From Trabulsiella odontotermitis (GTDB lineage Bacteria; Pseudomonadota; Gammaproteobacteria; Enterobacterales; Enterobacteriaceae): a stretch of DNA of 64,000 nucleotides. Below, piece by piece: positions 20,956 to 34,468 of the stretch. Made by a program: the position numbers and the translations under genes. The stretch lies in contig NZ_LIFX01000010.1 of assembly GCF_001297775.1 (NCBI RefSeq), forward strand, positions 1-64,000, in the 5' to 3' direction. Position 1 is the stretch's first letter. Each line of letters starts with the position of its first letter. A model generated the notes under the pieces. That model had not been told where the DNA came from and did not search any database. It saw only the letters and a program-made list of their open reading frames with translations.

Positions 20956-21930
20956 ATGGCGAACAAGTTTGCCGTAATCCTGGTGATCGCGACCCTGATA
21001 ACAGGGTTGCTCTGGTGCCTGGATAAGTTCTTTTTCGCAGCAAAACGTCGTGAGCGCCAGGCTGCGGCGCAGGCGGCGACCGGCGATCAACTGGACAAAA
21101 AAACGCTGAAGAAAGTCGGTCCGAAACCGGGCTGGCTGGAAACTGGCGCATCGATTTTCCCGGTGCTGGCGATCGTGCTGGTGGTGCGTTCTTTTATTTA
21201 TGAACCCTTCCAGATCCCCTCAGGTTCGATGATGCCAACACTGCTGATTGGCGATTTTATCCTCGTGGAGAAATTCGCGTACGGCATTAAAGATCCGATT
21301 TACCAGAACACGTTGATCGAAACCGGTCATCCGAAACGCGGCGATATCGTGGTCTTTAAATACCCGGAAGAGCCGAGTCTGGATTACATCAAACGCGCCG
21401 TCGGTCTGCCGGGCGATAAAGTCACGTACGATCCGGTGGCGAAAGAAGTCACTATCCAGCCAGGTTGCAGCTCCGGTCAGGCGTGCGGTAATGCGCTGCC
21501 GGTGACTTACTCCAACGTCGAGCCGAGTGATTTCGTGCAGACGTTCGCCCGTCGTAACGGTGGCGAGGCGACCAGCGGTTTCTGGGAATTGCCGAAAGGT
21601 GAAAGCAAAGAAAATGGTATTCGTCTGACGGAACGTCAAGAGACGCTGGGCGAAGTGACTCACCGTATTCTGACCGTGCCGATCGCGCAGGATCAACTGG
21701 GCATGTATTACCAGCAGGCGGGCCAGCCGCTGGCGACCTGGATTGTGCCGCCCGGCCAGTACTTTATGATGGGTGACAACCGCGATAACAGCGCTGACAG
21801 CCGCTACTGGGGGTTTGTCCCGGAAGCGAACCTCGTTGGCCGCGCCGTGGGGATCTGGATGAGCTTCGAAAAACAAGAAGGTGAATGGCCGACGGGCGTG
21901 CGTCTGAGCCGTATTGGCGGCATCCACTAA
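20956..21930 (+). CDS. lepB: Signal peptidase I (LepB)
   Basis: Leader peptidase of 324 aa, as in E. coli. It cleaves signal peptides of exported proteins on the periplasmic side of the inner membrane. There are two N-terminal transmembrane segments (residues 4-22 and about 63-78). The catalytic Ser is in QIPSGSMMPTL (near residue 91) and the general-base Lys is in DYIKRAVGLPGD (near 146). Later boxes include MMGDNRDNSADSRYWG. It has an AAGGAG ribosome binding site and forms an operon with lepA. Confidence 0.98.
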   Translation: MANKFAVILVIATLITGLLWCLDKFFFAAKRRERQAAAQAATGDQLDKKTLKKVGPKPGWLETGASIFPVLAIVLVVRSFIYEPFQIPSGSMMPTLLIGDFILVEKFAYGIKDPIYQNTLIETGHPKRGDIVVFKYPEEPSLDYIKRAVGLPGDKVTYDPVAKEVTIQPGCSSGQACGNALPVTYSNVEPSDFVQTFARRNGGEATSGFWELPKGESKENGIRLTERQETLGEVTHRILTVPIAQDQLGMYYQQAGQPLATWIVPPGQYFMMGDNRDNSADSRYWGFVPEANLVGRAVGIWMSFEKQEGEWPTGVRLSRIGGIH

Positions 21931-21950
21931 TTCTTTTTTTCTCCCCTCCG

Positions 21951-21985
21951 TTCATGTTGTCGCCAGGCAATGGCGGCAACATGAA
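21951..21985. other. Inverted repeat downstream of lepB
   Basis: TTCATGTTG (21951-21959) pairs with CAACATGAA (21977-21985), with an inner CGCC/GGCG pairing. A TTATTTAAG stretch follows, so it may act as the 3' end of the lepAB transcript. Confidence 0.5.
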
Positions 21986-22085
21986 TTATTTAAGATATAA
22001 ATCGGTTCTGACTAACGACTTCCTTTCCCGTTGTGTATAGAATATTCCCCCGAAAGTTTTGGTTGTCTCCTGCAAGGGAGCCACG

Positions 22086-22133
22086 GCACACGAAACCGCG
22101 TTGGTGATGCTTTTTCAGGTCGGTTTCGTGTGC
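22086..22133 (+). promoter_or_regulatory. Long stem-loop in the rnc leader, likely RNase III processing site
   Basis: GCACACGAAACCG (22086-22098) is perfectly complementary to CGGTTTCGTGTGC (22121-22133), giving 13 bp with a 22-nt loop. It ends 33 bp before the rnc start codon. In E. coli the rnc mRNA leader carries a stem-loop cleaved by RNase III as autoregulation. The position here fits, and the function is inferred. Confidence 0.75.
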
Positions 22134-22163
22134 TGAATTGTTGACGCATTCATTTATTGGTAA

Positions 22164-23749
<1,586 letters not shown>

Positions 23750-23763
23750 GAGTAACATACTCT

Positions 23764-24477
23764 ATGGAAGTGGATGGGTGGCAACGCGCTTTCGTCCTCC
23801 ATAGCCGTCCCTGGCGCGAAACCAGCCTGATGCTGGACGTCTTCACGGAAGAGTCTGGCCGCGTGCGCCTGGTTGCCAAAGGCGCACGTTCTAAACGCTC
23901 CAGTCTGAAGGGCGCCCTGCAACCCTTTACCCCTCTGCTGGTCCGCTTTGGCGGGCGTGGTGAAGTCAAAACGCTACGCAACGCGGAAGCCGTCTCACTG
24001 GCGCTCCCTTTGAGTGGCATCGCGCTCTACAGCGGACTGTACGTCAACGAATTGATCGCCCGCGTGCTCGAGCATGAGACTCGCTTCTCTGAACTGTTCT
24101 TTGATTACCTGCATTGTATCCAGTCGCTGGCAGGCGGGAGCGGTTCGCCGGAACCGACGCTGCGCCGCTTTGAACTGGCGTTGCTGGGGCATCTGGGATA
24201 TGGCGTCGATTTTCTGCACTGCGCCGGGAGCGGTGAGCCGGTGGACGACACCATGACCTATCGCTACCGTGAAGAAAAGGGCTTTATTGCCAGCATGGTG
24301 ATTGATAACAACACCTTTACCGGGCACCATCTGAAAGCGCTCGCCAGCCGCGAATTTCCGGATGCCGACACGTTGCGCGCAGCGAAACGCTTTACCCGTA
24401 TTGCGCTGAAACCCTACCTGGGGGGAAAGCCGCTCAAAAGCCGCGAGCTGTTCCGGCAGTTCATGCCGAAGCGGTGA
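23764..24477 (+). CDS. recO: DNA repair protein RecO
   Basis: A 237-aa RecFOR-pathway protein that helps load RecA on SSB-coated single-stranded DNA. The N-terminal OB-fold ([25 protein letters not shown]) is followed by a helical domain ending [15 protein letters not shown] and [14 protein letters not shown]. Compared with K-12 as I remember it, it has two extra residues at the N-terminus (MEVDGW versus MEGW) and a C-terminus that stops right after MPKR, several residues early. Confidence 0.96.
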   Translation: MEVDGWQRAFVLHSRPWRETSLMLDVFTEESGRVRLVAKGARSKRSSLKGALQPFTPLLVRFGGRGEVKTLRNAEAVSLALPLSGIALYSGLYVNELIARVLEHETRFSELFFDYLHCIQSLAGGSGSPEPTLRRFELALLGHLGYGVDFLHCAGSGEPVDDTMTYRYREEKGFIASMVIDNNTFTGHHLKALASREFPDADTLRAAKRFTRIALKPYLGGKPLKSRELFRQFMPKR

Positions 24478-24510
24478 GTGACACGAACGAAAATAATACC
24501 GAGGATTGTC

Positions 24511-25242
24511 ATGGCTGAATTACTGTTAGGCGTCAACATTGATCATATTGCCACCCTGCGCAACGCGCGCGGAACGGCGTATCCGGATCCGGTACAGGCG
24601 GCATTTATTGCCGAGCAGGCGGGCGCGGATGGCATCACTGTGCATTTGCGTGAAGATCGACGCCACATTACCGATCGCGACGTTCGCCTCTTGCGTCAGA
24701 CGCTGAACACGCGCATGAACCTTGAAATGGCCGTCACCGACGAAATGGTGAAGATTGCCTGCGAGACAAAACCGCATTTCTGCTGCCTGGTGCCGGAAAA
24801 GCGTCAGGAAGTGACCACCGAGGGCGGGCTGGATGTCGCCGGGCAGCGCGAAAAAATGCGTGATGCCTGCCAGCGTCTTGCGGATGCCGGTATTCAGGTT
24901 TCGCTGTTTATTGATGCCGACGTTGAACAGATCAAAGCCGCTGCGGAAGTCGGCGCGCCGTACATTGAAATTCATACCGGCTGCTACGCGGACGCAAAAG
25001 ACGATGCCACGCAGGCCTGTGAACTGGAGCGTATCGCCAACGCCGCGACCTACGCAGCGAGCCTCGGGCTGAAAGTCAACGCCGGGCATGGGCTGACCTA
25101 TCACAACGTCAAAGCGATTGCCGCGTTGCCGGAAATGCATGAGCTGAACATCGGCCACGCGATTATTGGTCGCGCCGTCATGTGCGGTCTGAAAGAGGCG
25201 GTGGCCGAAATGAAACGCCTGATGCTGGAAGCGCGCAAATAA
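24511..25242 (+). CDS. pdxJ: Pyridoxine 5'-phosphate synthase PdxJ
   Basis: A TIM-barrel enzyme of 243 aa joining 1-deoxy-D-xylulose 5-phosphate with 3-amino-2-oxopropyl phosphate to give pyridoxine 5'-phosphate. Conserved segments: [17 protein letters not shown] (N-terminal, catalytic His), [42 protein letters not shown]. The ATG at 24511 follows GAGGATTGTC and gives the E. coli length. The TAA overlaps the acpS ATG by one base. Confidence 0.98.
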   Translation: MAELLLGVNIDHIATLRNARGTAYPDPVQAAFIAEQAGADGITVHLREDRRHITDRDVRLLRQTLNTRMNLEMAVTDEMVKIACETKPHFCCLVPEKRQEVTTEGGLDVAGQREKMRDACQRLADAGIQVSLFIDADVEQIKAAAEVGAPYIEIHTGCYADAKDDATQACELERIANAATYAASLGLKVNAGHGLTYHNVKAIAALPEMHELNIGHAIIGRAVMCGLKEAVAEMKRLMLEARK

Positions 25243-25622
25243 TGGCTATTCTGGGCTTAGGGACAGATATCGTCGAAATCGCCCGTATCGAATCGGTGAT
25301 CGCCCGTAGCGGCGATCGTCTGGCGCGGCGCGTGCTGAGCGATAACGAATGGGCCATCTGGGGATCGCACCAACAGCCGGTGCGTTTCCTGGCAAAACGT
25401 TTTGCTGTCAAAGAAGCGGCGGCGAAAGCGTTTGGTACCGGCATTCGTAACGGTCTGGCGTTTAACCAGTTCGAAGTGTACAACGATGCGCTGGGCAAAC
25501 CCCGGCTGCGTCTGTGGGGCGAAGCCAAAAGTCTGGCGGAGAGTCTGGGCGTGGTGACTATCCACGTCACGCTGGCGGACGAACGCCACTATGCCTGCGC
25601 GACGGTGATCATCGAAAGCTGA
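25242..25622 (+). CDS. acpS: Holo-[acyl-carrier-protein] synthase AcpS
   Basis: A 126-aa 4'-phosphopantetheinyl transferase that moves the phosphopantetheine arm from CoA to apo-ACP. The magnesium-binding motif [13 protein letters not shown] is at residues 5-17 and the second signature [20 protein letters not shown] near 47-66. The start is inside TAATG with the pdxJ stop. It is last in the rnc operon. Only 2 bp separate it from the convergent yfhL stop, and there is no terminator between them. Confidence 0.98.
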   Translation: MAILGLGTDIVEIARIESVIARSGDRLARRVLSDNEWAIWGSHQQPVRFLAKRFAVKEAAAKAFGTGIRNGLAFNQFEVYNDALGKPRLRLWGEAKSLAESLGVVTIHVTLADERHYACATVIIES

Positions 25623-25624
25623 GG

Positions 25625-25885
25625 TCAGATTTTATCGGCGTGGTGCAACTGAACGAACTTATCCCACAGTTGCTCTTCTGTTTCGGTGTGCGCCGGATCC
25701 TTCAGGATAGTATTAGGGATAGGGCACACTTTCTGGCAGGTTGGCGTCTCGTAGTGACCGATGCATTCGGTACAGCGATCGCTGTTAATCTCATAAATGC
25801 TGTCACCCATCGAAATGGCCTCATTCGGACATTCCGGTTCGCACATATCGCAATTGATGCATTTTTTGGTGATTAACAGCGCCAT
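25625..25885 (-). CDS. yfhL: [4Fe-4S] ferredoxin YfhL
   Basis: An 86-aa ferredoxin of the Alvin type. Cluster 1 ligands are in CINCDMCEPECP (residues 9-20). Cluster 2 ligands are in the loop CTECIGHYETPTCQKVCP, whose longer spacing is typical of this type. The physiological partner is not established. A GGAAATT stretch precedes the start. Confidence 0.95.
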   Translation of the reverse strand: MALLITKKCINCDMCEPECPNEAISMGDSIYEINSDRCTECIGHYETPTCQKVCPIPNTILKDPAHTETEEQLWDKFVQLHHADKI

Positions 25886-25941
25886 CAGGAAATTTCCGGA
25901 AACAACACAAACAGGGCGGGCATTATACCCTCATTCCCTGT

Positions 25942-26790
25942 TCAGACCAGTTTTTTCACTAATGCTTCGCTGTGGCGAATACGCTCCGGCGCATGTTCCA
26001 GATCCTGCTGCACCAGCGCCATAAACAGTAAATCGGCCAGCATCATCTGCGCGCTGGTGGACGAAATCGCGGCGCTGCGCGTCGCCTGTTCTTCAGCGAT
26101 GGTATAGAGGCAATGGCTGGCTTTCTGCTGCAGCGTGTTCGGTGAAAAACCGGTGATGGCGAGGACTTTCGCGCCGACGCGCAGCGCCTCTTCGGTCGCC
26201 AGATTAATTTCCCGGCGTTCGCCGGAATAGGATATAGCCAGCAGCAGATCCTGCGGCTCCATGGCCTGCACGGTCGCCAGCAGCGCATGCATATCCTGCT
26301 CAGCGACGGCATTGAGGCCAATTTTCATCAGCTTCCAGCTAAAATTCCGCGCCACCAGACCGGAAGCGCCGATCCCGGTCAGGATAATCCGCCGCGCATC
26401 GCGCAACAGCGCCACGCTCTCAAGCAATTTATCTTCCGCATTCACGTCCAGCGAGGCGTGCATCGCCGCAATGTTATCTTTGATCAGTTTCTCGCCCACC
26501 AGTCGCAACGGATCATCGCCGCGGATCAGGTTATGAACCGGCACGGATTGCGGATGCGGATGGCTCGCCAGCGCCTCACTGAGCGCCAGCTTGAGCGCCG
26601 GAAACCCTTTGAAACCTAATTTTTGCGCGAACTTTACCACGCTGGACTGGCTGACACCGGCTTCCTTCGCCAGTTGCTGTGAGCTGAGATGGCGAGCCTC
26701 GTCGGGCTGAGCGAGAATAAAATCAGCCAGTTTTTTATCGCTTTGCGCCAGCCCAGGGTAGCGCTGGCGGATGCGGATTAAACAATTCAT
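25942..26790 (-). CDS. yfhH: RpiR/MurR-family transcriptional regulator YfhH
   Basis: A 282-aa regulator, matching E. coli YfhH in length and sequence. The N-terminal RpiR helix-turn-helix domain (residues 1-75) contains LSSQQLAKEAGVSQSSVVKFAQKLGFKG. The C-terminal SIS domain (about 115-250) contains IILTGIGASGLVA and presumably binds a phosphosugar. Ligand and targets are unknown to me. It lies 56 bp upstream of yfhL on the same strand. Confidence 0.93.
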   Translation of the reverse strand: MNCLIRIRQRYPGLAQSDKKLADFILAQPDEARHLSSQQLAKEAGVSQSSVVKFAQKLGFKGFPALKLALSEALASHPHPQSVPVHNLIRGDDPLRLVGEKLIKDNIAAMHASLDVNAEDKLLESVALLRDARRIILTGIGASGLVARNFSWKLMKIGLNAVAEQDMHALLATVQAMEPQDLLLAISYSGERREINLATEEALRVGAKVLAITGFSPNTLQQKASHCLYTIAEEQATRSAAISSTSAQMMLADLLFMALVQQDLEHAPERIRHSEALVKKLV

Positions 26791-27022
26791 TAAGCCTGCC
26801 TGTCAGAATTTTTTATTCAATTATAGGGCATCAGGATGAATAACTGTGACCTGAAAAGCGCTTGATTTGTTGCGTTTTTAGGCTATTTATTATTTTAATC
26901 AACAGGATACGCTGTCTTTCCGGAGAGATAAAGCCCGATTACGACTGGTTTTCGGAAATGTGAGGTTATCTCTGTTAGGCTATGGATCAGGATTGCCGGT
27001 GAATGATTTCCAGGAGTGAAGT

Positions 27023-27658
27023 GTGGTCAACAACGAGCGTCGAGTCGTTTTTTTTGATCTGGACGGAACGCTGCATCAGCAGGATCTGTTCGGCAGTTTT
27101 GTCCGTTATCTGTTGCGTCATCAGCCGCTGAATCTGCTGCTGGTGATCCCGGTGCTGCCGGTGGTGGCTGTCGCACTGGGGATCAAAGGCCGCGCCGCGC
27201 GCTGGCCGATGAGCCTGTTGCTGTGGGCCTGCACGTTTGGTCACAGCGAAAAAAGCCTGCGGGCGAAAGAAACCAAATTTGTTGCCTGGTTTCGTGAAAA
27301 TGTGACCACGTTTCCGGTGGTGCATGAGCGGCTGACGCAATATCTCACCAGCTCAGATGCCGATGTGTGGCTGATCACCGGCTCGCCGCGGTCGCTGGTG
27401 GAAAAAGTCTATTTCGACACGCTCTGGCTGCCGCGGGTGAACGTGATCGCCAGCCAGATCGAACGCCGTCACGGTGGCTGGGTATTAACCTTGCGCTGTC
27501 TGGGCTATGAAAAAGTGGTGCAACTGGAACGTAAAATCGGTTCACCGCTGCGCCTGTACAGTGGCTACAGCGACAGCCATCAGGACAACCCGTTGCTCAG
27601 CTATTGTGAGCACCGCTGGCGCGTCACGCCGCGTGGTGAGCTGCAACAACTGGAATAG
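27023..27658 (+). CDS. pgpC: Phosphatidylglycerophosphatase C (PgpC, YfhB)
   Basis: A HAD-superfamily membrane phosphatase of 211 aa that dephosphorylates phosphatidylglycerol phosphate. Motif I is VVFFDLDGTLHQQD (residues 8-21), with the nucleophilic Asp. The membrane segment LNLLLVIPVLPVVAVALGI spans about 36-54. Motif II region is WLITGSP. It starts at GTG 27023, with CAGGAG about 7 bp upstream. About 230 bp upstream to yfhH carry no recognisable gene. Confidence 0.94.
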   Translation: MVNNERRVVFFDLDGTLHQQDLFGSFVRYLLRHQPLNLLLVIPVLPVVAVALGIKGRAARWPMSLLLWACTFGHSEKSLRAKETKFVAWFRENVTTFPVVHERLTQYLTSSDADVWLITGSPRSLVEKVYFDTLWLPRVNVIASQIERRHGGWVLTLRCLGYEKVVQLERKIGSPLRLYSGYSDSHQDNPLLSYCEHRWRVTPRGELQQLE

Positions 27659-27673
27659 TGGGTAAATCAATAA

Positions 27674-29775
<2,102 letters not shown>

Positions 29776-29940
29776 TTAGTTAATTCTCTGCGCTGAGTGA
29801 ATATCAGTCAGCAGTTACCATAATGATGTCAGGGAGATTGAGATATGTGAGCGGCATTTTGCTTAACAATGCGCCAGTTGGCAACTAATTAGAGAGATAA
29901 GTCACACCAATTGACAAAATAAAGCGGCGATTTTATTTCG

Positions 29941-29956
29941 ACGCAAACGGTTACGT
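29941..29956. promoter_or_regulatory. PurR operator of purL
   Basis: ACGCAAACGGTTACGT fits the PurR consensus ACGCAAACGNTTNCGT completely. It ends 17 bp before a TATAAT box (29974-29979), so it covers the -35 region and would block polymerase when hypoxanthine or guanine is bound. Confidence 0.95.
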
Positions 29957-29973
29957 CGCCGCCCAGGATCCTC

Positions 29974-29979
29974 TATAAT
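29974..29979 (+). promoter_or_regulatory. -10 element of the purL promoter
   Basis: Consensus TATAAT, 17 bp after a TTACGT at 29951 that would be the -35 and lies within the PurR box. It is about 50 bp upstream of the purL start. Confidence 0.75.
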
Positions 29980-30031
29980 GACGCCCGTTTTCCCCCCTTG
30001 CGTACACTGAAACCCAGAAGACGAGAGACTT

Positions 30032-33000
30032 ATGATGGAAATTCTGCGAGGTTCGCCTGCACTGTCGGCATTTCGGATCAACAAATTACTGACGCGCTTC
30101 CAGGCAGCCAACCTTCCGGTCAGCGATATCTACGCTGAATATGTTCATTTTGCCGAACTGAGCGCGCCGCTCGCCGGTGAAGAACATGCCCGGCTTGAAC
30201 GTCTACTCAAGTATGGCCCGAGCCTGAGCAGCCATGCCCCCACCGGAAAACTGCTGCTTGTCACACCTCGCCCCGGCACCATCTCCCCCTGGTCTTCCAA
30301 AGCAACCGACATCGCCCGTAACTGCGGATTATCGCAGGTGGTTCGTCTGGAGCGCGGCGTCGCCTGGTATGTTGAGGCGAGCACGCTGACCCCGGAACAG
30401 TGGAACACGGTGGCGGCAGAGCTGCACGATCGCATGATGGAGAGCGTGTTTACCTCTCTGGATGAAGCAGAAACCCTGTTTGCTCATCATCAGCCCGCGC
30501 CGGTCACCGCGGTCGACCTGCTGGGACAGGGGCGTCAGGCGCTGATCGACGCTAACCTGCGTCTCGGCCTCGCACTGGCGGATGACGAAATTGATTATCT
30601 GCAGGCCGCATTTGAAAAACTCGGTCGTAACCCGAACGACATCGAACTCTATATGTTCGCGCAGGCCAACTCCGAGCACTGCCGTCATAAAATCTTTAAC
30701 GCCGACTGGGTGATCGACGGCGAACAGCAGCCTAAATCGCTGTTCAAAATGATCAAAAACACCTTCGAGAAAACGCCGGATCACGTGCTGTCTGCCTATA
30801 AAGACAACGCGGCAGTGATGGAAGGTTCTGAGGTCGGGCGTTTCTTTGCCGATCACGACGCCGGGCGCTACGATTTCCACCAGGAAGCGGCGCATATCCT
30901 GATGAAGGTCGAAACGCACAACCACCCGACGGCGATTTCGCCGTGGCCGGGCGCTGCAACGGGCTCCGGCGGTGAAATTCGTGATGAAGGCGCGACCGGT
31001 CGCGGCGCAAAACCGAAAGCCGGGCTGGTGGGTTTCTCGGTCTCTAACCTGCGTATTCCGGGTTTTGAACAGCCGTGGGAAGAAGATTTCGGTAAGCCGG
31101 ATCGCATCGTGACCGCGCTGGATATCATGACCGAAGGCCCGCTCGGCGGCGCGGCGTTCAATAACGAATTTGGTCGTCCGGCGCTGAACGGCTATTTCCG
31201 CACCTACGAAGAAAAAGTGAACAGCCACAATGGCGAAGAGCTGCGCGGTTATCACAAACCGATCATGCTGGCGGGCGGTATTGGTAACATCCGTGCTGAC
31301 CATGTGCAGAAAGGCGAGATCCCGCCGGGTGCGAAACTGATCGTGCTGGGCGGCCCGGCGATGAACATCGGTCTCGGCGGCGGTGCCGCCTCTTCGATGG
31401 CTTCTGGTCAGTCTGATGCCGATCTCGATTTTGCCTCCGTTCAGCGTGACAACGCGGAAATGGAGCGCCGCTGCCAGGAGGTCATCGACCGCTGCTGGCA
31501 GATGGGCAACGATAACCCGATTCTGTTTATCCACGACGTCGGCGCAGGCGGTTTGTCTAACGCCATGCCGGAGCTGGTCAGCGACGGTGGTCGCGGCGGT
31601 CGCTTTGAACTGCGCGACATCCTGAGCGACGAACCGGGCATGAGCCCACTGGAAATCTGGTGTAACGAATCACAGGAACGCTATGTGCTGGCGGTCTCCG
31701 CCGATCAACTGTCGCTGTTTGATGCGCTGTGCCGTCGCGAGCGTGCGCCGTACGCTGTGATTGGTGAAGCGACACAAGAACAGCACCTGACGCTGAACGA
31801 CCGTCATTTCGACAATCAGCCGATTGATATGCCGCTGGACGTGCTGCTCGGCAAAACGCCGAAGATGACCCGCAACGTCACGACGCTCACCGCCAAAGGT
31901 GATGCGCTGAACCGCCAGGAGATTACTGTTGCTGACGCGGTAAACCGCGTGCTGCATCTTCCGGCGGTAGCGGAAAAAACCTTCCTCGTCACCATCGGCG
32001 ACCGTACCGTCACCGGTATGGTGTCGCGCGATCAGATGGTTGGCCCGTGGCAGGTACCGGTGGCGAACTGCGCGGTGACCACCGCCAGCCTCGACAGCTA
32101 CTACGGCGAAGCGATGGCGCTGGGCGAACGTGCGCCGGTTGCGCTGCTTGATTTTGCCGCCTCGGCGCGTCTGGCCGTCGGCGAAGCGCTGACCAACATC
32201 GCGGCGACGCAGATTGGCGACATCAAACGCATCAAGCTTTCCGCTAACTGGATGGCGGCGGCAGGGCATCCGGGTGAAGACGCGGGTCTGTATGAAGCTG
32301 TCAAAGCGGTGGGTGAGGAGTTGTGTCCGGCGCTGGGGCTGACCATTCCGGTGGGCAAAGACTCAATGTCGATGAAAACCCGCTGGCAGGAAGGCAGCGA
32401 GCAGCGCGAAATGACGTCGCCGCTGTCGCTGGTGATCACCGCGTTTGCCCGCGTGGAAGATGTGCGTCGCACCGTGACGCCGCAGCTCTCTACCGAGGAT
32501 AACGCGCTGCTGCTTATCGATCTCGGTCAGGGCCGTAACGCGCTCGGCGCAACGGCGCTGGCGCAGGTCTATCGTCAGCTTGGCGACACACCGGCCGACG
32601 TGCGTGATGTCGCGCAACTGAAAGGTTTCTACGACGCCATGCAGGCGCTGGTGGCGCAACGTAAGCTGCTGGCTTATCACGACCGCTCCGATGGTGGTCT
32701 GCTGGTGACGCTGGCGGAAATGGCCTTTACCGGTCACTGTGGCGTACAGGTGGATATCGCCGCACTGGGCGAGGATCATCTGGCAGCGTTGTTTAATGAA
32801 GAGCTGGGCGCGGTAATTCAGGTTCGCGCCGCGGATCGGGACGCCGTTGAAGCGCTGCTGGCGACGCACGGTCTTGGCGACTGCGTTCACTATCTCGGCC
32901 AGGCGGTGGTGGGTGATCAATTCATCATCGAGGCGGACGGTCACAGTGTTTACCGCGAAAGCCGCGCGCAGCTTCGTCTGTGGTGGGCAGAAACCACCTG

Positions 33001-33919
33001 GCAGATGCAGCGCCTGCGCGATAACCCGGAATGCGCCGATCAGGAGCACAACGCGAAAGCCAACGATAACGATCCGGGCCTGAACGTGACGCTCAGCTTC
33101 GACATCGACGAGGATGTCGCGGCACCGTATATTGCCACCGGCGCACGTCCGAAAGTGGCTGTACTGCGTGAGCAGGGCGTTAACTCCCATGTGGAAATGG
33201 CGGCAGCATTCCACCGCGCTGGTTTCGACGCCATCGACGTCCACATGAGTGATCTGCTGGCTGGGCGCATCGGGCTGGGCAATTTCCAGACGCTGGTGGC
33301 CTGTGGCGGTTTCTCTTACGGTGACGTACTGGGCGCGGGTGAAGGCTGGGCGAAATCCATCCTCTTTAACAGCCGTGTTCGCGATGAGTTCGAAACCTTC
33401 TTCCACCGTCCGCAGACGCTGGCGCTGGGTGTCTGTAACGGCTGCCAGATGATGTCCAATCTGCGTGAGCTGATTCCAGGCAGCTCGCTGTGGCCACGTT
33501 TCGTGCGTAACCACTCCGACCGCTTCGAAGCGCGTTTCAGCCTGGTGGAAGTGACGCAAAGCCCGTCGCTGCTGTTGCAGGGCATGGTGGGCTCGCAGAT
33601 GCCGATCGCCGTTTCGCATGGCGAAGGTCGCGTGGAGGTGCGTGATGACGCGCATCTGGCATCGCTGGAAAGCAAAGGGCTGGTAGCGCTGCGTTACGTG
33701 GATAACTTTGGTAACGTCACCGAAACCTATCCGGCGAACCCGAACGGCTCGCCGAACGGGATCACCGCGGTCACCAGTGAAACCGGTCGCGTCACCATCA
33801 TGATGCCGCACCCGGAACGCGTTGCCCGTACGGTATCGAACTCCTGGCACCCGGAAAACTGGGGCGAGGACAGCCCGTGGATGCGCATCTTCCGCAACGC
33901 GCGTAAACAACTGGGTTAA
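30032..33919 (+). CDS. purL: Phosphoribosylformylglycinamidine synthase PurL
   Basis: The large single-chain FGAM synthase of gammaproteobacteria, 1295 aa. It converts FGAR plus glutamine and ATP to FGAM, the fourth step of purine synthesis. The N-terminal domain and linker (1-200) are followed by two AIRS-type halves; the first has ANSEHCRHK and [27 protein letters not shown]. The C-terminal glutamine amidotransferase domain (about 1040-1295) has the nucleophile in [10 protein letters not shown] and the His/Glu pair in PHPERV. The start is ATG 30032, with a second ATG immediately after. It is monocistronic and under a PurR box. Confidence 0.99.
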   Translation: MMEILRGSPALSAFRINKLLTRFQAANLPVSDIYAEYVHFAELSAPLAGEEHARLERLLKYGPSLSSHAPTGKLLLVTPRPGTISPWSSKATDIARNCGLSQVVRLERGVAWYVEASTLTPEQWNTVAAELHDRMMESVFTSLDEAETLFAHHQPAPVTAVDLLGQGRQALIDANLRLGLALADDEIDYLQAAFEKLGRNPNDIELYMFAQANSEHCRHKIFNADWVIDGEQQPKSLFKMIKNTFEKTPDHVLSAYKDNAAVMEGSEVGRFFADHDAGRYDFHQEAAHILMKVETHNHPTAISPWPGAATGSGGEIRDEGATGRGAKPKAGLVGFSVSNLRIPGFEQPWEEDFGKPDRIVTALDIMTEGPLGGAAFNNEFGRPALNGYFRTYEEKVNSHNGEELRGYHKPIMLAGGIGNIRADHVQKGEIPPGAKLIVLGGPAMNIGLGGGAASSMASGQSDADLDFASVQRDNAEMERRCQEVIDRCWQMGNDNPILFIHDVGAGGLSNAMPELVSDGGRGGRFELRDILSDEPGMSPLEIWCNESQERYVLAVSADQLSLFDALCRRERAPYAVIGEATQEQHLTLNDRHFDNQPIDMPLDVLLGKTPKMTRNVTTLTAKGDALNRQEITVADAVNRVLHLPAVAEKTFLVTIGDRTVTGMVSRDQMVGPWQVPVANCAVTTASLDSYYGEAMALGERAPVALLDFAASARLAVGEALTNIAATQIGDIKRIKLSANWMAAAGHPGEDAGLYEAVKAVGEELCPALGLTIPVGKDSMSMKTRWQEGSEQREMTSPLSLVITAFARVEDVRRTVTPQLSTEDNALLLIDLGQGRNALGATALAQVYRQLGDTPADVRDVAQLKGFYDAMQALVAQRKLLAYHDRSDGGLLVTLAEMAFTGHCGVQVDIAALGEDHLAALFNEELGAVIQVRAADRDAVEALLATHGLGDCVHYLGQAVVGDQFIIEADGHSVYRESRAQLRLWWAETTWQMQRLRDNPECADQEHNAKANDNDPGLNVTLSFDIDEDVAAPYIATGARPKVAVLREQGVNSHVEMAAAFHRAGFDAIDVHMSDLLAGRIGLGNFQTLVACGGFSYGDVLGAGEGWAKSILFNSRVRDEFETFFHRPQTLALGVCNGCQMMSNLRELIPGSSLWPRFVRNHSDRFEARFSLVEVTQSPSLLLQGMVGSQMPIAVSHGEGRVEVRDDAHLASLESKGLVALRYVDNFGNVTETYPANPNGSPNGITAVTSETGRVTIMMPHPERVARTVSNSWHPENWGEDSPWMRIFRNARKQLG

Positions 33920-33936
33920 ACGCGGATATCGCGATA

Positions 33937-33967
33937 GCGCCGGGCGGCACTACGTTTGCCCGGCCTG
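33937..33967. repeat. REP-type palindrome downstream of purL
   Basis: GCGCCGGGCGGCACTACG and the complementary GCCCGGCCTG form a REP-like hairpin (GCCGGGC/GCCCGGC) beginning 18 bp after the purL stop. Such elements act as 3' stabilisers and gyrase/IHF-associated repeats in enterobacteria. Confidence 0.8.
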
Positions 33968-34027
33968 TGGTTCGATTTTTCGCTTTTTTATCTCTGTCGG
34001 GGAATTGCGACAATCCCATCCTTCCGG

Positions 34028-34045
34028 TGTCGCCAAAAAGAGACA
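34028..34045. promoter_or_regulatory. GlrR binding site 1 upstream of glmY
   Basis: TGTC-N10-GACA (TGTC at 34028, GACA at 34042) is an exact match to the GlrR consensus. It lies about 180-200 bp upstream of the glmY start, a normal enhancer distance for sigma-54. Confidence 0.88.
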
Positions 34046-34090
34046 TTTAACCTGTTGATTTATAACGGTGTTAATAAAGCGGGATGATGC

Positions 34091-34108
34091 TGTTGCTAAT
34101 CAGAGACA
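34091..34108. promoter_or_regulatory. GlrR binding site 2 upstream of glmY
   Basis: TGTT-N10-GACA, one base away from the consensus, 63 bp downstream of site 1 (six helical turns). A looser pair of half-sites (TGTC 34136, GACA 34159) with a 19-bp spacer lies further down and may be a third, degenerate site. Confidence 0.75.
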
Positions 34109-34189
34109 CCGTGGTTAAAAAATATACCAGACTGATGTCTCGTTGATTATCAATAAAAGACATAGATATCATAATGTTAATAAATAGTT

Positions 34190-34217
34190 TTGAAGGATGG
34201 CATGCTTAGTGCATAAT
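34190..34217 (+). promoter_or_regulatory. Overlapping sigma-54 and sigma-70 promoters of glmY
   Basis: Sigma-54: TGGCAT-N6-TGCA (34198-34213), with the invariant GG and GC 12 bp apart. Sigma-70: TTGAAG (34190-34195) and CATAAT (34212-34217), 16-bp spacer. Both predict a start at about 34225, as known for glmY in E. coli and Salmonella. Confidence 0.9.
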
Positions 34218-34224
34218 AACTGGC

Positions 34225-34409
34225 AGTGGCTCATTCACTCTCTTATGTCAGCCCCTTCGGGACGTGCTACATAAACCTCGAATGACGCACAAACAGGTGC
34301 CTGCCGTCCAACTTCTGATATCAGCGTAGCTATATCAACCTCCGGGCGAAACGTCGAGTTAGGCACCGCCTTATTCCATGACAAAGCCGGGTTTTTACCC
34401 GGCTTTGTT
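34225..34409 (+). ncRNA. glmY: Small regulatory RNA GlmY
   Basis: The sequence from AGTGGCTCATTCAC through CAGCCCCTTCGGGACGTGC and ACTTCTGATATCAGCGTAGC is recognisable as GlmY. The RNA binds RapZ and so spares the homolog GlmZ from RNase E, which raises GlmS (glucosamine-6-phosphate synthase) synthesis when the sugar is scarce. It ends in a strong terminator: an 11-bp stem ACAAAGCCGGG / CCCGGCTTTGT (34381-34408). It lies just upstream of glrK, whose operon encodes its activator GlrR. The predicted length of about 185 nt equals the primary transcript in E. coli. Confidence 0.93.
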
Positions 34410-34468
34410 GTATCTGTACCTCGTCCTCAGTTAACCTTCCTGCATGCTTATATGTTGAGACGAAATCA

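Noticed and set aside
32363-33910. A 515-codon antisense ORF inside purL, and a 401-codon one at 30329-31534
   Set aside because: PurL is unmistakable on the other strand. The antisense frames have the His/Arg-rich composition of a shadow frame, with no start signal or domain.
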